Below the pieces are notes generated by a model. It had not been told where the DNA came from. It worked only from the letters and a program-made list of their open reading frames with translations, and ran no database searches. A stretch of 64,000 bases of DNA. It comes from Leptasterias polaris (lineage: Eukaryota > Echinodermata > Asteroidea > Forcipulatida > Asteriidae). Positions within the stretch are counted from its first letter, which is position 1, and every line of letters starts with the position of its first letter. Both the position numbers and the translations under genes were made by a program. Where the stretch lies: contig JAZGTN010000029.1 in the NCBI GenBank assembly GCA_037783415.1, forward strand, positions 930,001 through 994,000. Direction: 5' to 3'. Below, in pieces: positions 50,201 to 59,200 of the stretch.

Positions 50201-53200
50201 ACTTTTGCCCTTACCTGGACAGGCTCTGCTTGTAATATTGGATTGTCCAAAGAGTTAGAATAAAATATAAATTAATGAAACTTATCTACAGTTGATTGAT
50301 TCTCCTCTTGCATACTTCATCTTCATTTCTGTTTTACTCCTACTTTCCCCCTTTGTAATCTACTAATTTGTTTATTCAAAAGCATGATTAGCAAAACTGC
50401 CAATAGTTTCTTTTTGATAACCTACCTTACCACTTTCTTCAATACTTTAGGATCAAAGATGAGCTTGCGAGGGAGATGATGGCAATTGAGAAGCAGAAGA
50501 GAGAACAGACGAGAGAGATCGAACAGTTAAAGCAAAAGATTCTACTCCGCAATGTGGACGTCAAGATCCTGAGTGAAAAGATTCTTGATATGAGGGTGAG
50601 TTTGATGTCAGTCATCAGGGATGAGATGTTTCAGACTTTTTGAAGACTACCTGGTAATCAAAAATGCAGTTTTTTCCCCTCAAAGTTAAATAAGTCGTGC
50701 TCTGTGATCTACTTCACTAGCACTGAGGACACTACTCCCAAAGCTCCTTGGAATCTATAGCTCCAGGGGTGATTCAAAAGGTGGAAATGCCATCATTTCA
50801 ATGTACCCCCTAAGCAAACTTTTTCGTTGGCAGAGACTCTCATCCCCGGACACAGTGTAACTCGTTCTTCAATGATAAACGTGGTGTACAGATGCATTAA
50901 GCAAAGACCTGATGCAGGCCTTTCGTTTTTCAGGATTTCTCCTGATTTCATGATTTTCCATGTTATCTCCGCTCACCTTTACTCAGTTTCCAGTTTGGAG
51001 GGGGGATGCCGGCCGAAGTTATTCAACCTTATTGACCGTTACCCCTTGCTCAACGTGGAATGAACCTTGGCGCAATCGGTGTCTCCCATTTCCACCAGTG
51101 AGAGTCCATTCCTTTTTGATATTTTGGCTTCGTTGTGCAAGGGGTTTATATTTAAATCTATTTGTTTCAAGACATGAGTTGTTTTCTTCATTACCACTTC
51201 TTCCTTTTTGTTTGCCCATACAAAAAAGGTAGACATCAATTATGTAGTTTTTAACATTTCCAAAATATGTGTCTCAAATATGATTGTTTTTCTCCCGTAC
51301 CATTTCTTCCCTTGCCATTCCCCAAGGGAAAGGAAGGCATCTTGACATTGCTGAAGGAGGCAGCAGGACATGAGGTCTGACAAGAATGCCGATAATAATA
51401 ATCATCTTAAATATAACCTTGATTCATAATCAACAGTATTTGCAAGAATGCATTTCATGTACAACTAACATCCTCATTGACACACAGTGAATTTTTCATC
51501 CGTACAGTGTGATGCAAACTATATCTTTAGAGACCATTCATGTTTGTGTAAACATCACTATCCCAGACATGGCTAATGTTGCTCTTTTTCTTTTACAATG
51601 TCTGAAAAAAACAAAAACGAAACAGAATCTTTGTTTTATGTGCAATAAAAGAATGTATAATCGGTGAGAATAGAAATATTGCTCCCAAACCTTGCCGAAT
51701 CTTGCTCATGCCATCTGCTCATGCTCAGAAGATAGCTTTAAGAGCTTAGGGCTAATTTCATAAAGCTGTTTACCGGAATAAGTAAATTGGTCTGCTTATT
51801 ATTGCAGAAAAAATGTGTTGAAAGCAAAACTGTCTGTCATAAATGATCAAGAAGATTTGACAGAGTGAGTGTGTGAACATTCACAATGGATTTGCATTCA
51901 CAATGGATTTGCATTGTTGTGTCACTCATCTTAGCGCCGAATTCTGCGCTTGCGATCACCATTCTCCGCTTACTGTGCAAGTGCTGAATTATTCTGCGCT
52001 AGCTGTGTAAGCGTAGAATGCCTAGTAACAAGGACTACGCACGTGCACAAGCCAAAATTCCCTGCTAACCCTGTGAAATACGCTTGCCGTAAGCGCAGAA
52101 ATCCCTGCTTCCGTAAGCGCAGATTCTTTCCTTACGGTAAGCAGAGCCATGAAATTGGGTCCTGCTTACAGTAACAAGCGGCAAGCTAGCGTGCATTTTG
52201 CTTTGTATAGGCTACCAGTGCTTTGCAAAAATAGAAATTCTGCTGATGGGTGCTCTCTAAAAGTGGAAAATTTCTTCTTTTTTACATGTTTTATGAAGGA
52301 AGACCCTTTGTGCTAAATTCACGCCATACCCATAAAGAAACAATTTGTTATTATAAAGATTCAGTAGTAAGAAGTATATCAACAATTTCTGTGACCAACT
52401 GAAGACTAATCAATTTTGTCTCTATTATATATCATTCCTGTTCTTTTTCTTTGACAGAAACAAAGTGAATATTAGAAAAGCAATCTTTTGCATTTACATA
52501 ACTTTGCTATTTTTTCATTTGCATACATTTCCATAAAATTACAATCTGTCATTTGCAAAGGGATCTGCATGCAGATTAATTTTAAACAATTGCGCTGAAA
52601 TAACCGAATAGAATGCACTCAGCTATCTCCTGAGCTTGCTATATTGACTTCATTCATGATGCAAACTGCTCAACTTATTATCCCTGTAGCAGGCGATTAA
52701 CACGTGTGATTTAACTAACCTTTGATGTGATGAGTATTATTAATCAGTGTTGTGTGGACCACCTTGTTTAATAAATTAGGAAAAAAACTGTTTTTCATCC
52801 TGCTTCAAAACATATTTTAAGCCATTTTCAAACTTCCAAGCAGAGAGCATGAATGTTACCTGTCCATCATTACATTATATATCTGTGATAAGATGCTAGC
52901 TTATACCATTAGCCCTGCCAGAGGCTTTTCACTTTCATACAAAAACATAGGGCTATATTTACCATTACGATATCTCAAACAGCAAACTGACAAACAGCAT
53001 GACTTCTCAAACAGAACCAGAAAGCCTTTTTGAGTTGATTTTCTTATACAATCAAGCAATCATACCATGTTACAGACTGTTGGGAATGCTAGCAAGGTGT
53101 CATCAGACTTACTTGGTAAATTGTCACTGGCAGAAACATGCGAGGTTTGGAGTTTCATAAACATTGGAAATTATATTGAGTTGATATTCTTAAATAATCA

Positions 53201-53679
53201 AGCAATCATACCATGTTACAGACTTTTGGGAATGCTAGGTGTCATCAGACTTACTTGGTAAATTGTCATGGGCAGAAATATGCGATGATTGGAACTTCAT
53301 AAACATTGGCAATTTCTCTGTACACTGTATAGACTGTGCAAGTCTCGTGGGCATTCAAACATACGGACCCGTTAAAGTGCGTGTTCATTTCCTTCACATG
53401 TTAAAGCAATTGATGTGGGACCAAAGTGGTCCCCAAAATGTTCCGACTTGCACGATCTATTTCTGCTGCCACCTATAGTGGCCAAAATCGTGATTATAGA
53501 AGATAACAAAAGACACAATTGTAAATTCAAATTTTGTGTGTGCATTTTCCTCTCTCCTTTTGATGTCTGACAATCTTTATTCTGTATTGATTTTACAGGA
53601 GCGGCAGGTGATGCCAGCATCAAAGAGAACAGGGAGCGGGTATAGTTCATCCTCAGATGAGGATTATGATGATGAGTAA
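38215..53679 (+). CDS. FAM227B: FAM227 family protein with FWWh domain, probably FAM227B
   Basis: Coding exons: 38215-38346, 38806-38914, 39904-40047, 43720-43832, 44244-44348, 45046-45144, 45480-45584, 46334-46460, 46883-47014, 47558-47763, 48356-48510, 49724-49801, 50451-50595, 53599-53679. Phases agree throughout, giving 576 aa. The FWWh domain is recognisable: FPGFCRSELTELP near residue 170, DTFWWFFLQEY with FWW at 225-227, then FNRIADSFVALF and YADCLAQSVFAGYWEAF. A lysine/glutamate-rich probable coiled coil spans about 502-550, and the tail is acidic (SSSSDEDYDDE). The biochemical function is not known to me; relatives are associated with testis and ciliated cells. The A/B choice rests on the convergent GALK2 neighbour. 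Three in-frame ATGs start the frame and the first was chosen. Introns 2 and 11 have U12-type signals. AATAAA at 54091 ends the long transcript. Confidence 0.88.
39281..39445 (+). mobile_element. CAAGGC-family MITE copy
   Basis: Starts GCTTGGAATTTCATCTGTGA, contains GGGCACTTCCATTT and GGGACACCAAGGC, and ends ACAGGCCTG. It lies in the U12-type intron 2 of FAM227B. Confidence 0.65.
39670..39835 (+). mobile_element. CAAGGC-family MITE, related subfamily
   Basis: Contains GGGCACCTCTATGAGGAAAT and TTTCAAGGGGCACCAAGGC. It matches the right flank of the 33-bp minisatellite in reverse (TCTCATAGAGGTGCTCTT near 36458). Confidence 0.65.
40041..40130. repeat. 43-bp tandem duplication across a splice donor
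   Basis: AGCTCAGGTAAGGGTCGAAG starts at 40041 and again at 40084, and a partial third AGCTCA starts at 40127. The first copy contains the exon 3 donor of FAM227B (40047/40048); the second gives an identical donor at 40090/40091. Confidence 0.95.
40374..40392. repeat. Poly-C tract
   Basis: Run of about 19 C residues within FAM227B intron 3. Confidence 0.85.
40790..41182. mobile_element. Two adjacent MITEs of the TTCATAGAGCTGCTTAAGC family
   Basis: The first runs from GGGCATAATTTTATAGAGC to GTTCTATGAAATTTGGCCC (about 40791-40990). The second starts at once with GGTCCAAATTCATAGAGC and ends GATCTATGAAATTTGGCC (to about 41178). Both carry GTAACC..TTTCTGGTAAGC-like inner words and no coding sequence. 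Confidence 0.7.
41510..41605. repeat. 14-bp tandem repeat
   Basis: Reiteration of GCAGCACAATTTCT, cleanest at about 41547-41602 and degenerate before that. Confidence 0.8.
42252..42401. mobile_element. CAAGGC-family MITE with AGGGCTGATACTTCA ends
   Basis: Ends AGGGCTGATACTTCA and TGAAGTATCAGCCCT are inverted repeats. The inside reads CATGCCCCTGGTCATTGCCT then TGGTGCCCC, nearly one unit of the 33-bp minisatellite at 35543. Confidence 0.75.
43411..43560. mobile_element. Two SINE-B heads in head-to-head orientation
   Basis: At 43411-43457 the minus strand shows GGCTAGATAGCTCAGTTGG. From 43468 the plus strand shows GCTAGATAGCTTATAGTGCG, then GGTTCAAATTCC and the TTTGTTCAACCCAAAAT tail. The minus copy keeps only the head. 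Confidence 0.65.
44390..44870. repeat. Degenerate purine-rich repeats
   Basis: Loose reiteration of GAGACTAAAG, AGACTTGAGG and GCTCAGAGTCCA words in FAM227B intron 5. No stable period. Confidence 0.5.
45960..46214 (-). mobile_element. MITE with GGGCCCAATTTCATGG termini
   Basis: Same family as 35260-35508 in the opposite orientation; ends GGGCCCAATTTCATGGCTCTG and CAGAGCCATGAAATGGGGCCC. Host sequence with ATCTACTTC and AGAGTGGATT lies on both sides, suggesting a local duplication around the insertion. Confidence 0.75.
47776..47953 (+). mobile_element. 5'-truncated LINE 3' end
   Basis: One frame reads SLDVFKSKLKNLLL followed by a stop, the typical C-terminal end of non-LTR retrotransposon ORF2 proteins. 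A short 3' untranslated part and an ATT microsatellite tail (47936-47953) follow. It begins about 13 bases after the FAM227B exon 10 donor at 47763. Confidence 0.65.
48537..49035. repeat. Tandem array of TTTGGTTCTGAG units inside the AT-AC intron
   Basis: Two alternating half-units of about 42 bases (GAGAAGAACCAGAGGAGTCT and GAGCAGAATCAGAGGAATCT) form a compound unit near 84 bases. The first copies are almost identical; the array degrades after about 48840. Confidence 0.85.
49085..49437 (+). mobile_element. CAAGGC-family MITE interrupted by another repeat
   Basis: The MITE starts CAGGCCTTTTTCATAT and resumes at about 49340 with GTTTATGGGAAACTTTTGAA, ending TGTAAATCCAGGCTTGG. The interrupting about 190 bases share GCGTTACC and TTTGTAGTTTGTC words with 45360-45402. 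Confidence 0.6.
50030..50285 (+). mobile_element. Possible retroelement 3' tail
   Basis: T-rich sequence followed by GGTCTAGAGGGCACATC, CCTGGACAGGCTCTGC and AATAAAATATAAATTAATG resembles a non-LTR 3' untranslated end. No coding remnant was recognised. Confidence 0.35.
51327..51380 (+). CDS. FAM227B: Alternative last coding exon of FAM227B
   Basis: A strong acceptor (pyrimidine-rich tract ending CCCCAAG at 51326) is followed by an in-phase frame, GKEGILTLLKEAAGHEV, and a TGA. It would replace the acidic tail encoded at 53599-53679 and give a 567-aa isoform. An AATAAA signal lies 264 bases downstream. The phase (0) matches the end of exon 13 at 50595. Confidence 0.6.
   Translation, partial: GKEGILTLLKEAAGHEV
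51644..51649 (+). terminator. Poly(A) signal for the short FAM227B form
   Basis: AATAAA, in the context TGCAATAAAAGAATG, downstream of the alternative last exon. Confidence 0.5.
51930..52163 (+). mobile_element. MITE of the GGGCCCAATTTCATGG family, left end lost
   Basis: The body (GCGCCGAATTCTGCGCTTGC at the left, AGAGCCATGAAATTGGGTCC at the right) matches 35260-35508, but the left terminal 25 bases are missing. It lies between the two alternative last exons of FAM227B. Confidence 0.7.
53045..53312. repeat. Two-copy tandem duplication, period about 146 bp
   Basis: CAAGCAATCATACCATGTTA, TGGGAATGCTAG and CATCAGACTTACTTGGTAAA occur in both copies in the same order. Confidence 0.8.
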
Positions 53680-54090
53680 AAAGTGTATATCTGTGAGGGT
53701 GGGCTTGGAGAGATGTAGATATTCTATTCCCGGTGGAACTACTTGAGCTTCCTTTTCTACCAAGTACCTCGTGTAAATAATGGCTCTTTCTTTAAACCAT
53801 AGCTTGGGTTGCAGCTTAGGCTCCCAAATAACTGATGGAGCTAGTTTTGCCTGATAAAGCCGAAGTCTTAGTTTTTTAAAAAGGTAGATCTATATGAACA
53901 TACTATTTCTATTACTGAAAATGAGTCCTGACAAAGAGAAATTATACATACTTTTTTGTGTATATATTTTATTTATTGATCCGTATTAATTATAAGAACC
54001 TCTGTTACTATGATGGACTGAGTTTAATGAACATTAACAAAGAAAATCCAATAACTTTTGTAAAATAAGGACTTAATCTTTGCTTGATGA

Positions 54091-54096
54091 AATAAA
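54091..54096 (+). terminator. Poly(A) signal, FAM227B
   Basis: AATAAA 412 bases after the stop codon at 53679, followed by sequence with TTTGT words. Confidence 0.6.
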
Positions 54097-54164
54097 AAAC
54101 ATATTTGTAAACAATGTTATGGAAACTATCACATGTATTTGATTGATTGTGTTTCAAGAAATCT

Positions 54165-54500
54165 GCGTTTGATCGATAGTGCACCAGTTTGTCTACCGGG
54201 GCTGTATACTTCTAAGGAGCTGAGATGGTTGCCAAAATGCCCTGGCAACCTTTTGATCGATAGTGCACCAGTTTGTCTACCGGGGCTGTATACTTCTAAG
54301 GAGTTGAGATGGTTGCCAAAATGCCCTGGCAACCTTTTGATCGACAGTGCACCAGTTTGTCTACCGGGGCTGTATACTTCTAAGGAGTTGAAATGGTTGC
54401 CAAAATGCCCTGGCAACCTTTTGATCGACAGTGCACCAGTTTGTCTACCGGGGCTGTATACTTCTAAGGAGTTGAGATGGTTGCCAAAATACCCGGGCAT
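54165..54500. repeat. 84-bp tandem repeat, four copies
   Basis: Units contain GTGCACCAGTTTGTCTACCG and CTGTATACTTCTAAGGAG. The 84-base period (28 codons) keeps both strands open, which yields false repeat proteins. Units differ at only a few positions. Confidence 0.92.
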
Positions 54501-55599
54501 GAGGGGTAGTAACAATGTGAAGGGGCTTTAAAAACGATGTACCCCATGAAAAACCTATAGTTATTACTTACATTTACATGCAACTCGGACTTGGCAATGG
54601 TACGGTACGCATGACCATGTATAATAAATAAACCTGGCTGAGAAACTATAATACTGACATTGAATACTGAATGATGCACAAAAACCATTCATGTCTCCTG
54701 TATATCTGATCATTTTGGGAGAACCACAGCTGTGATCCCACATACAATAATTGCCTTAAAGGAATTATACAGGATTGGTTGATCTGACAAACTAGTTAGT
54801 TCATGTTTGTTTGATCAAACATACATGAAATAACAAACCTGTGAAAAAGTTTGCTTAATCCTTTGTTGGTGGCACAACAAAATAGTGAACAACCGAAATC
54901 AGCCGTTACTTTTTTAAAATATAGGTTTTCAGATACAATTTTCTTGAATATGACTTCATTTCAGAGGGAAACATTTCTCACACACAAATGGTTCTATTAC
55001 AGTATGAAGCTTTAGACTAAAGTTAAACAATTATGTTTTTTATCCTTACCAATCCTGTATAATACCTTTAATGTGTAGGAAACAGAATCACACACTTTTG
55101 TAAACAATACGCAAAAGACTTGCATAGTCTAATAAAGCCTGCACTATTAAATTTTTATAAAATGATTCTCTGATCCTGTAACAACACACTACAAAGTTGA
55201 CTTGCAATATAAACTTCAAAGATATATAGTATAATTAAACGCACCTTTCCAAGATGGGGGTAACAACGAATATCGATAACAATTATTTTTATAAAGTTTA
55301 CGATGCACAGACATACAGATTTTGTTTCTTCACATAATACTCCAAACTTGCCTCTAAATAGTATACATAAATATTTATATTTTGTTCAATTTAAAAATAG
55401 TTAAGTACTGACATGCTAAATTTTGTTGTTAGAAATTTATAGTTGGAAGGTAAGAATGAACTCCCTTCATTTTGCTTCATCCATAAGGAATGTTACTGTA
55501 TTTTGTCATACATGTACATAATCAGAAGTTAACAACATTTACAATTAGTCATGTCAGCGCAACAATGTCGTATGATGAGTTAGGACCGCGATTTCTTAA

Positions 55600-55860
55600 A
55601 GTGCAACGAGATGGAATCTTCGTTTACCCCTACTCTTCCACGATAAGTGTTCTGGGTTCTTTTACTTGCACTACCAATCCTAGTACACAGCATCGATCCT
55701 ATGGCTTAACCGAAGGACAAAGCAATTATGGTAAAGAACGTTGCTCAAGGATACAAGTGCCATGACCAGGACTTGAAACTGCACTCTTCTGATCAGAAAC
55801 ACCAGCAGAGCTTGAGTCCTTTGCTTTTAACCGCTCGGCCATGACGTGCCACAAAACCAT
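55600..55860 (-). mobile_element. SINE-A copy, reverse
   Basis: The minus strand reads CATGGCCGAGCGGTTAAAAG, GGTGTTTCTGATCAGAAGAG and AAAAGAACCCAGAACACTTA in family order. Confidence 0.85.
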
Positions 55861-56034
55861 AGGACTCATTGACTAAAACAGTTAGAATCCCGTTGCACAA
55901 AAATGACAAATTGGTCACTGTCACATGACATTTGACTGGTCATTTGATTGGTCGACTAATGACGAGTATTTAAAGGCACTATCCAATGTAGACTGGGATC
56001 CCTGGGGCTTGTTTGTATGTTGATCTACCTAATG

Positions 56035-56040
56035 TTTATT
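56035..56040 (-). terminator. Candidate poly(A) signal, GALK2
   Basis: AATAAA on the minus strand, 184 bases beyond the GALK2 stop codon. Confidence 0.45.
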
Positions 56041-56223
56041 TTTGGCAAATCAATGTAAAAACTGAGTTTGGGGGACAAATTTGTTTTCTTGCACAGTCAA
56101 GTATTTCAAATATTCCTCAGGACAATTGTTACTGTTGTCCAATTTTCTTTGTGGGATCTTGGTACAGGAAGAGGCGGAGTCATCTAAGGTCTCCTATGGG
56201 GGTAAGGAATACATCTTCAAATC

Positions 56224-59200
56224 TTAAACAGTGGTTTCAGCATCCATCTCAAACATACATGCCCCGTTGCCTGGCTCAGTCGCAAACAAACTCTCTGCGG
56301 CCTTTCCCTCAAGTTTTGGGTCAGCTGCATAATACCCAGCATGCACTTTGGCGATGAAGTCATCAACGTCCTCCGACAGAACCATGGAGACTGCACAACC
56401 TCCCCAGCCTGCCCCGGTAAGCCGAGAGCCCAGGGCACCAGAAGACCTATCGTAAGAAAACAAGACATAAATCATAAAATTACTTAATATTCTAAATAAG
56501 AAGATGCATTCCGATAAGGGGATCCCTCTGCCATGTCTGCTGTTGCTTCCCAGGTTGTATCGTAAACTTGGGTGTGATTCCTGGCGATAATATAGGGAGA
56601 CCACCACCAACATAGGGCTAGATAGCTTATTTGGTCACTAGAGCACTGGCACGTTAATTTGAAGGTTGCAGGATCAAGTCCTGTTCTAGTCAAATTTGTT
56701 TTTATTCAACCCAAAAATGGAACAGCATGATCAAACATTTTTTCGTTTTAAGGCCGGATCTTTTGGTCGGGGGTGTACGTGCTGGTAACCTCTCCCCTCA
56801 TTGTTTTGTTATGCTTTTGGCTCCATTTTTCAAAATTTTGATAATTTTTGGCTTAGTTTTTACTGTTTTTCCGCTTTTTCTGTGAAGCGCCTTGAGGCCC
56901 TCGCATAAGGCACTCTATAAATATTGTATTATTATTATTAAGTGGCTTTACCTGCAGATCTGAACCAGTTTATCCAGGGGCTCACAGCTACATTCATACA
57001 GTTCTCTACAGCTGGCATGACTGTCGTTCATTAGGCCTCCCAGGACATTAGCCCCATCAGCAAGGCCCTGGTCACATATCTGCTTGAATTGCACCACCCG
57101 GTTTGCTTCACTGAACACATGCTTTGCTCGGTCGTGCAATTTGAAAGATGTTACTGTAACACATCAAAATATATCATTTGGAAAAAAGTCATTGTACGAA
57201 TGTTGACCAGTTTATAATCTGTGTCAAGTTTCAATTACTGTAAAGTGAACTTTTCACTGGAAGGAGACAGAGTCATGCTGAATGCCTGCTAACAGGTTTC
57301 TGAAAATGGGTTAGGTGGGACTGAAGCACATTATGCAGACTCGGGGGGGGGGGGGGGGGGGGGGCTGAGCACCCTGGTGTGCAGTGTTCAAGTTTTGAAA
57401 TCAACAGAATGTGGGTTTGACTCCTGTCATTGGCCATTGCCGCAAACGAAATAAGCCAGATACAGACACGCACAAGGACTTTGACAAAATATTGTTTTCA
57501 CAAAATAAAATAAAATGACAATTTTACATATTTGTTGTTTCTTGAAAACTAGAGGATGGAATCGAGTTCCCCAAACCAATGACATAATAAACCTTTAAGC
57601 AGGGCTTTGTAATTGGACCCAGTGTTTGGGTTGAACAGGTGCACAGAGCAAAATAGAAATAGCCCTTTCACACTAGCAAGCCTATTACCTTTTCACACTA
57701 GCGAGCCTAATCAAAGGAAAATTCCTGGGGAATTTCAACCCCATTACCACCACTTTTATATCCTTTTCACACTTGATACAATTTTCCTGGAAAAAAATCC
57801 CACTCAGTATGCTAACTTTACTCCCAAGCAGGGGTAGACTTTCCCCAAGGAAATGTCTAATTCCTGGGATTTTACCAGGGTAAATTTTCCCAAGAGTTTC
57901 CTGGGAATTTCAATGTGAAAGGGGCCGTTGAGTACAAAACAAAGTGTCTCACCATCCAGTGTGTTCGCACTCAGGCTAGCTTGATTCAACTCGTCCTCAC
58001 TAACCCCCAGTATGCCACACACCTCCTTCTTATCGTACGGCTCGTGGTGTAACGTGGTCTCCACAAGACTCAACATGTCCTCCAAGGACACCCCGAGGGA
58101 CTCTTGCAGCCTGCCGAGCACCTTAAACTGCTTCCAGTCTAGACCTTTGGACTTGGCCAAGATCTGATGCAAATTCAAATGGAAGAATTAGTATTCAGTT
58201 CAATGTGTATGCATTTATGTGTTTTGCAGCGGTGTTCACGGTGGTAACAGCTGCAAGTCTGGCCTTTTAATTTTCGTTGCCTTCTCTCTGTCTCTCTCTC
58301 TCTCTCTTCTTGAGAAAGCTCTCAAAGCTTTTTAAGCTGCCTTCTTTACATTCCGACTTAAAGATAGGGTCATATAGTGGTAAATTCTCCAAAAATTAAT
58401 GACCATAAAAACTTACTTGATAGTATGAACTATTTTGAGAAAGGATTTCCTTTGAAGTGATATGGTTTTGATAACCTTTCACCCCAAAACATTTGAATCT
58501 TAGAAACGATTTAAGCATGAATTGTTTTTCAGTTTTCTGAGGGTTGGTGCCATTTCAGGAATGCTGCGGCCAGGAAGCGGTTGGTACCAACTGTCACTCA
58601 CATGCGCTGAACTTGAATGGATTTGATGTTCTTGTGAAAATGCTGTGACAGTTTTTAGCTGTTCTCTCAGCAAGTAGACTCTGTATTCAGCTGAAATTTT
58701 CACGTGAGACTTTTAGACTTTCTTTATAATTTTGCCTGTAACTCAGCATTACGCTGACAAAAACCCTGCCTTTAAAGTTTCAACTCAATATTGCATTCAT
58801 TTCATACTGATCTTCAGTGCAGAGAAATATGCAAATTCTGACATTTCATGGAGGCACCTTCCTAGAATTGAATATAAGGCTCACAGTTGAATGTGAATAC
58901 ATAATAGAATGTTGCTGCGTACACAACTAAACAGGACCAACAAGATCACGCCCGAGTAAAATGCCCGATTAAAACTCTTCCACAGAGCATTTTCATGCGA
59001 GATACAACAGTTTTGCACAATCAGGATATAGATTTTTGCACTGATGTGACAAAATACTAGTTAGAGAACTTTATTTGTTTTTATTTATTTATTAATTCTG
59101 GTTGTGAAGCCAGGGATTCTCAGAAAAGCAAACTACACTAGCCAAGAACCACATTGAGAGAAGACAAGGAATGAAGCTTCAGTTTTAGATGTGGAAGGAA

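Larger units (their letters stand above)
54100..56223. other. Convergent intergenic gap between FAM227B and GALK2
   Basis: It contains the 84-bp tandem array, a reverse SINE-A and otherwise AT-rich sequence without supported genes. Both neighbours are transcribed toward it. Confidence 0.6.

Noticed and set aside
50820..51240. Overlapping open frames between FAM227B exon 13 and the alternative exon
   Set aside because: Frames on both strands compete, no domain is recognisable, and the sequence may be an old repeat.
54129..54531. Repeat-protein open frames on both strands
   Set aside because: By-product of the 84-bp tandem repeat.
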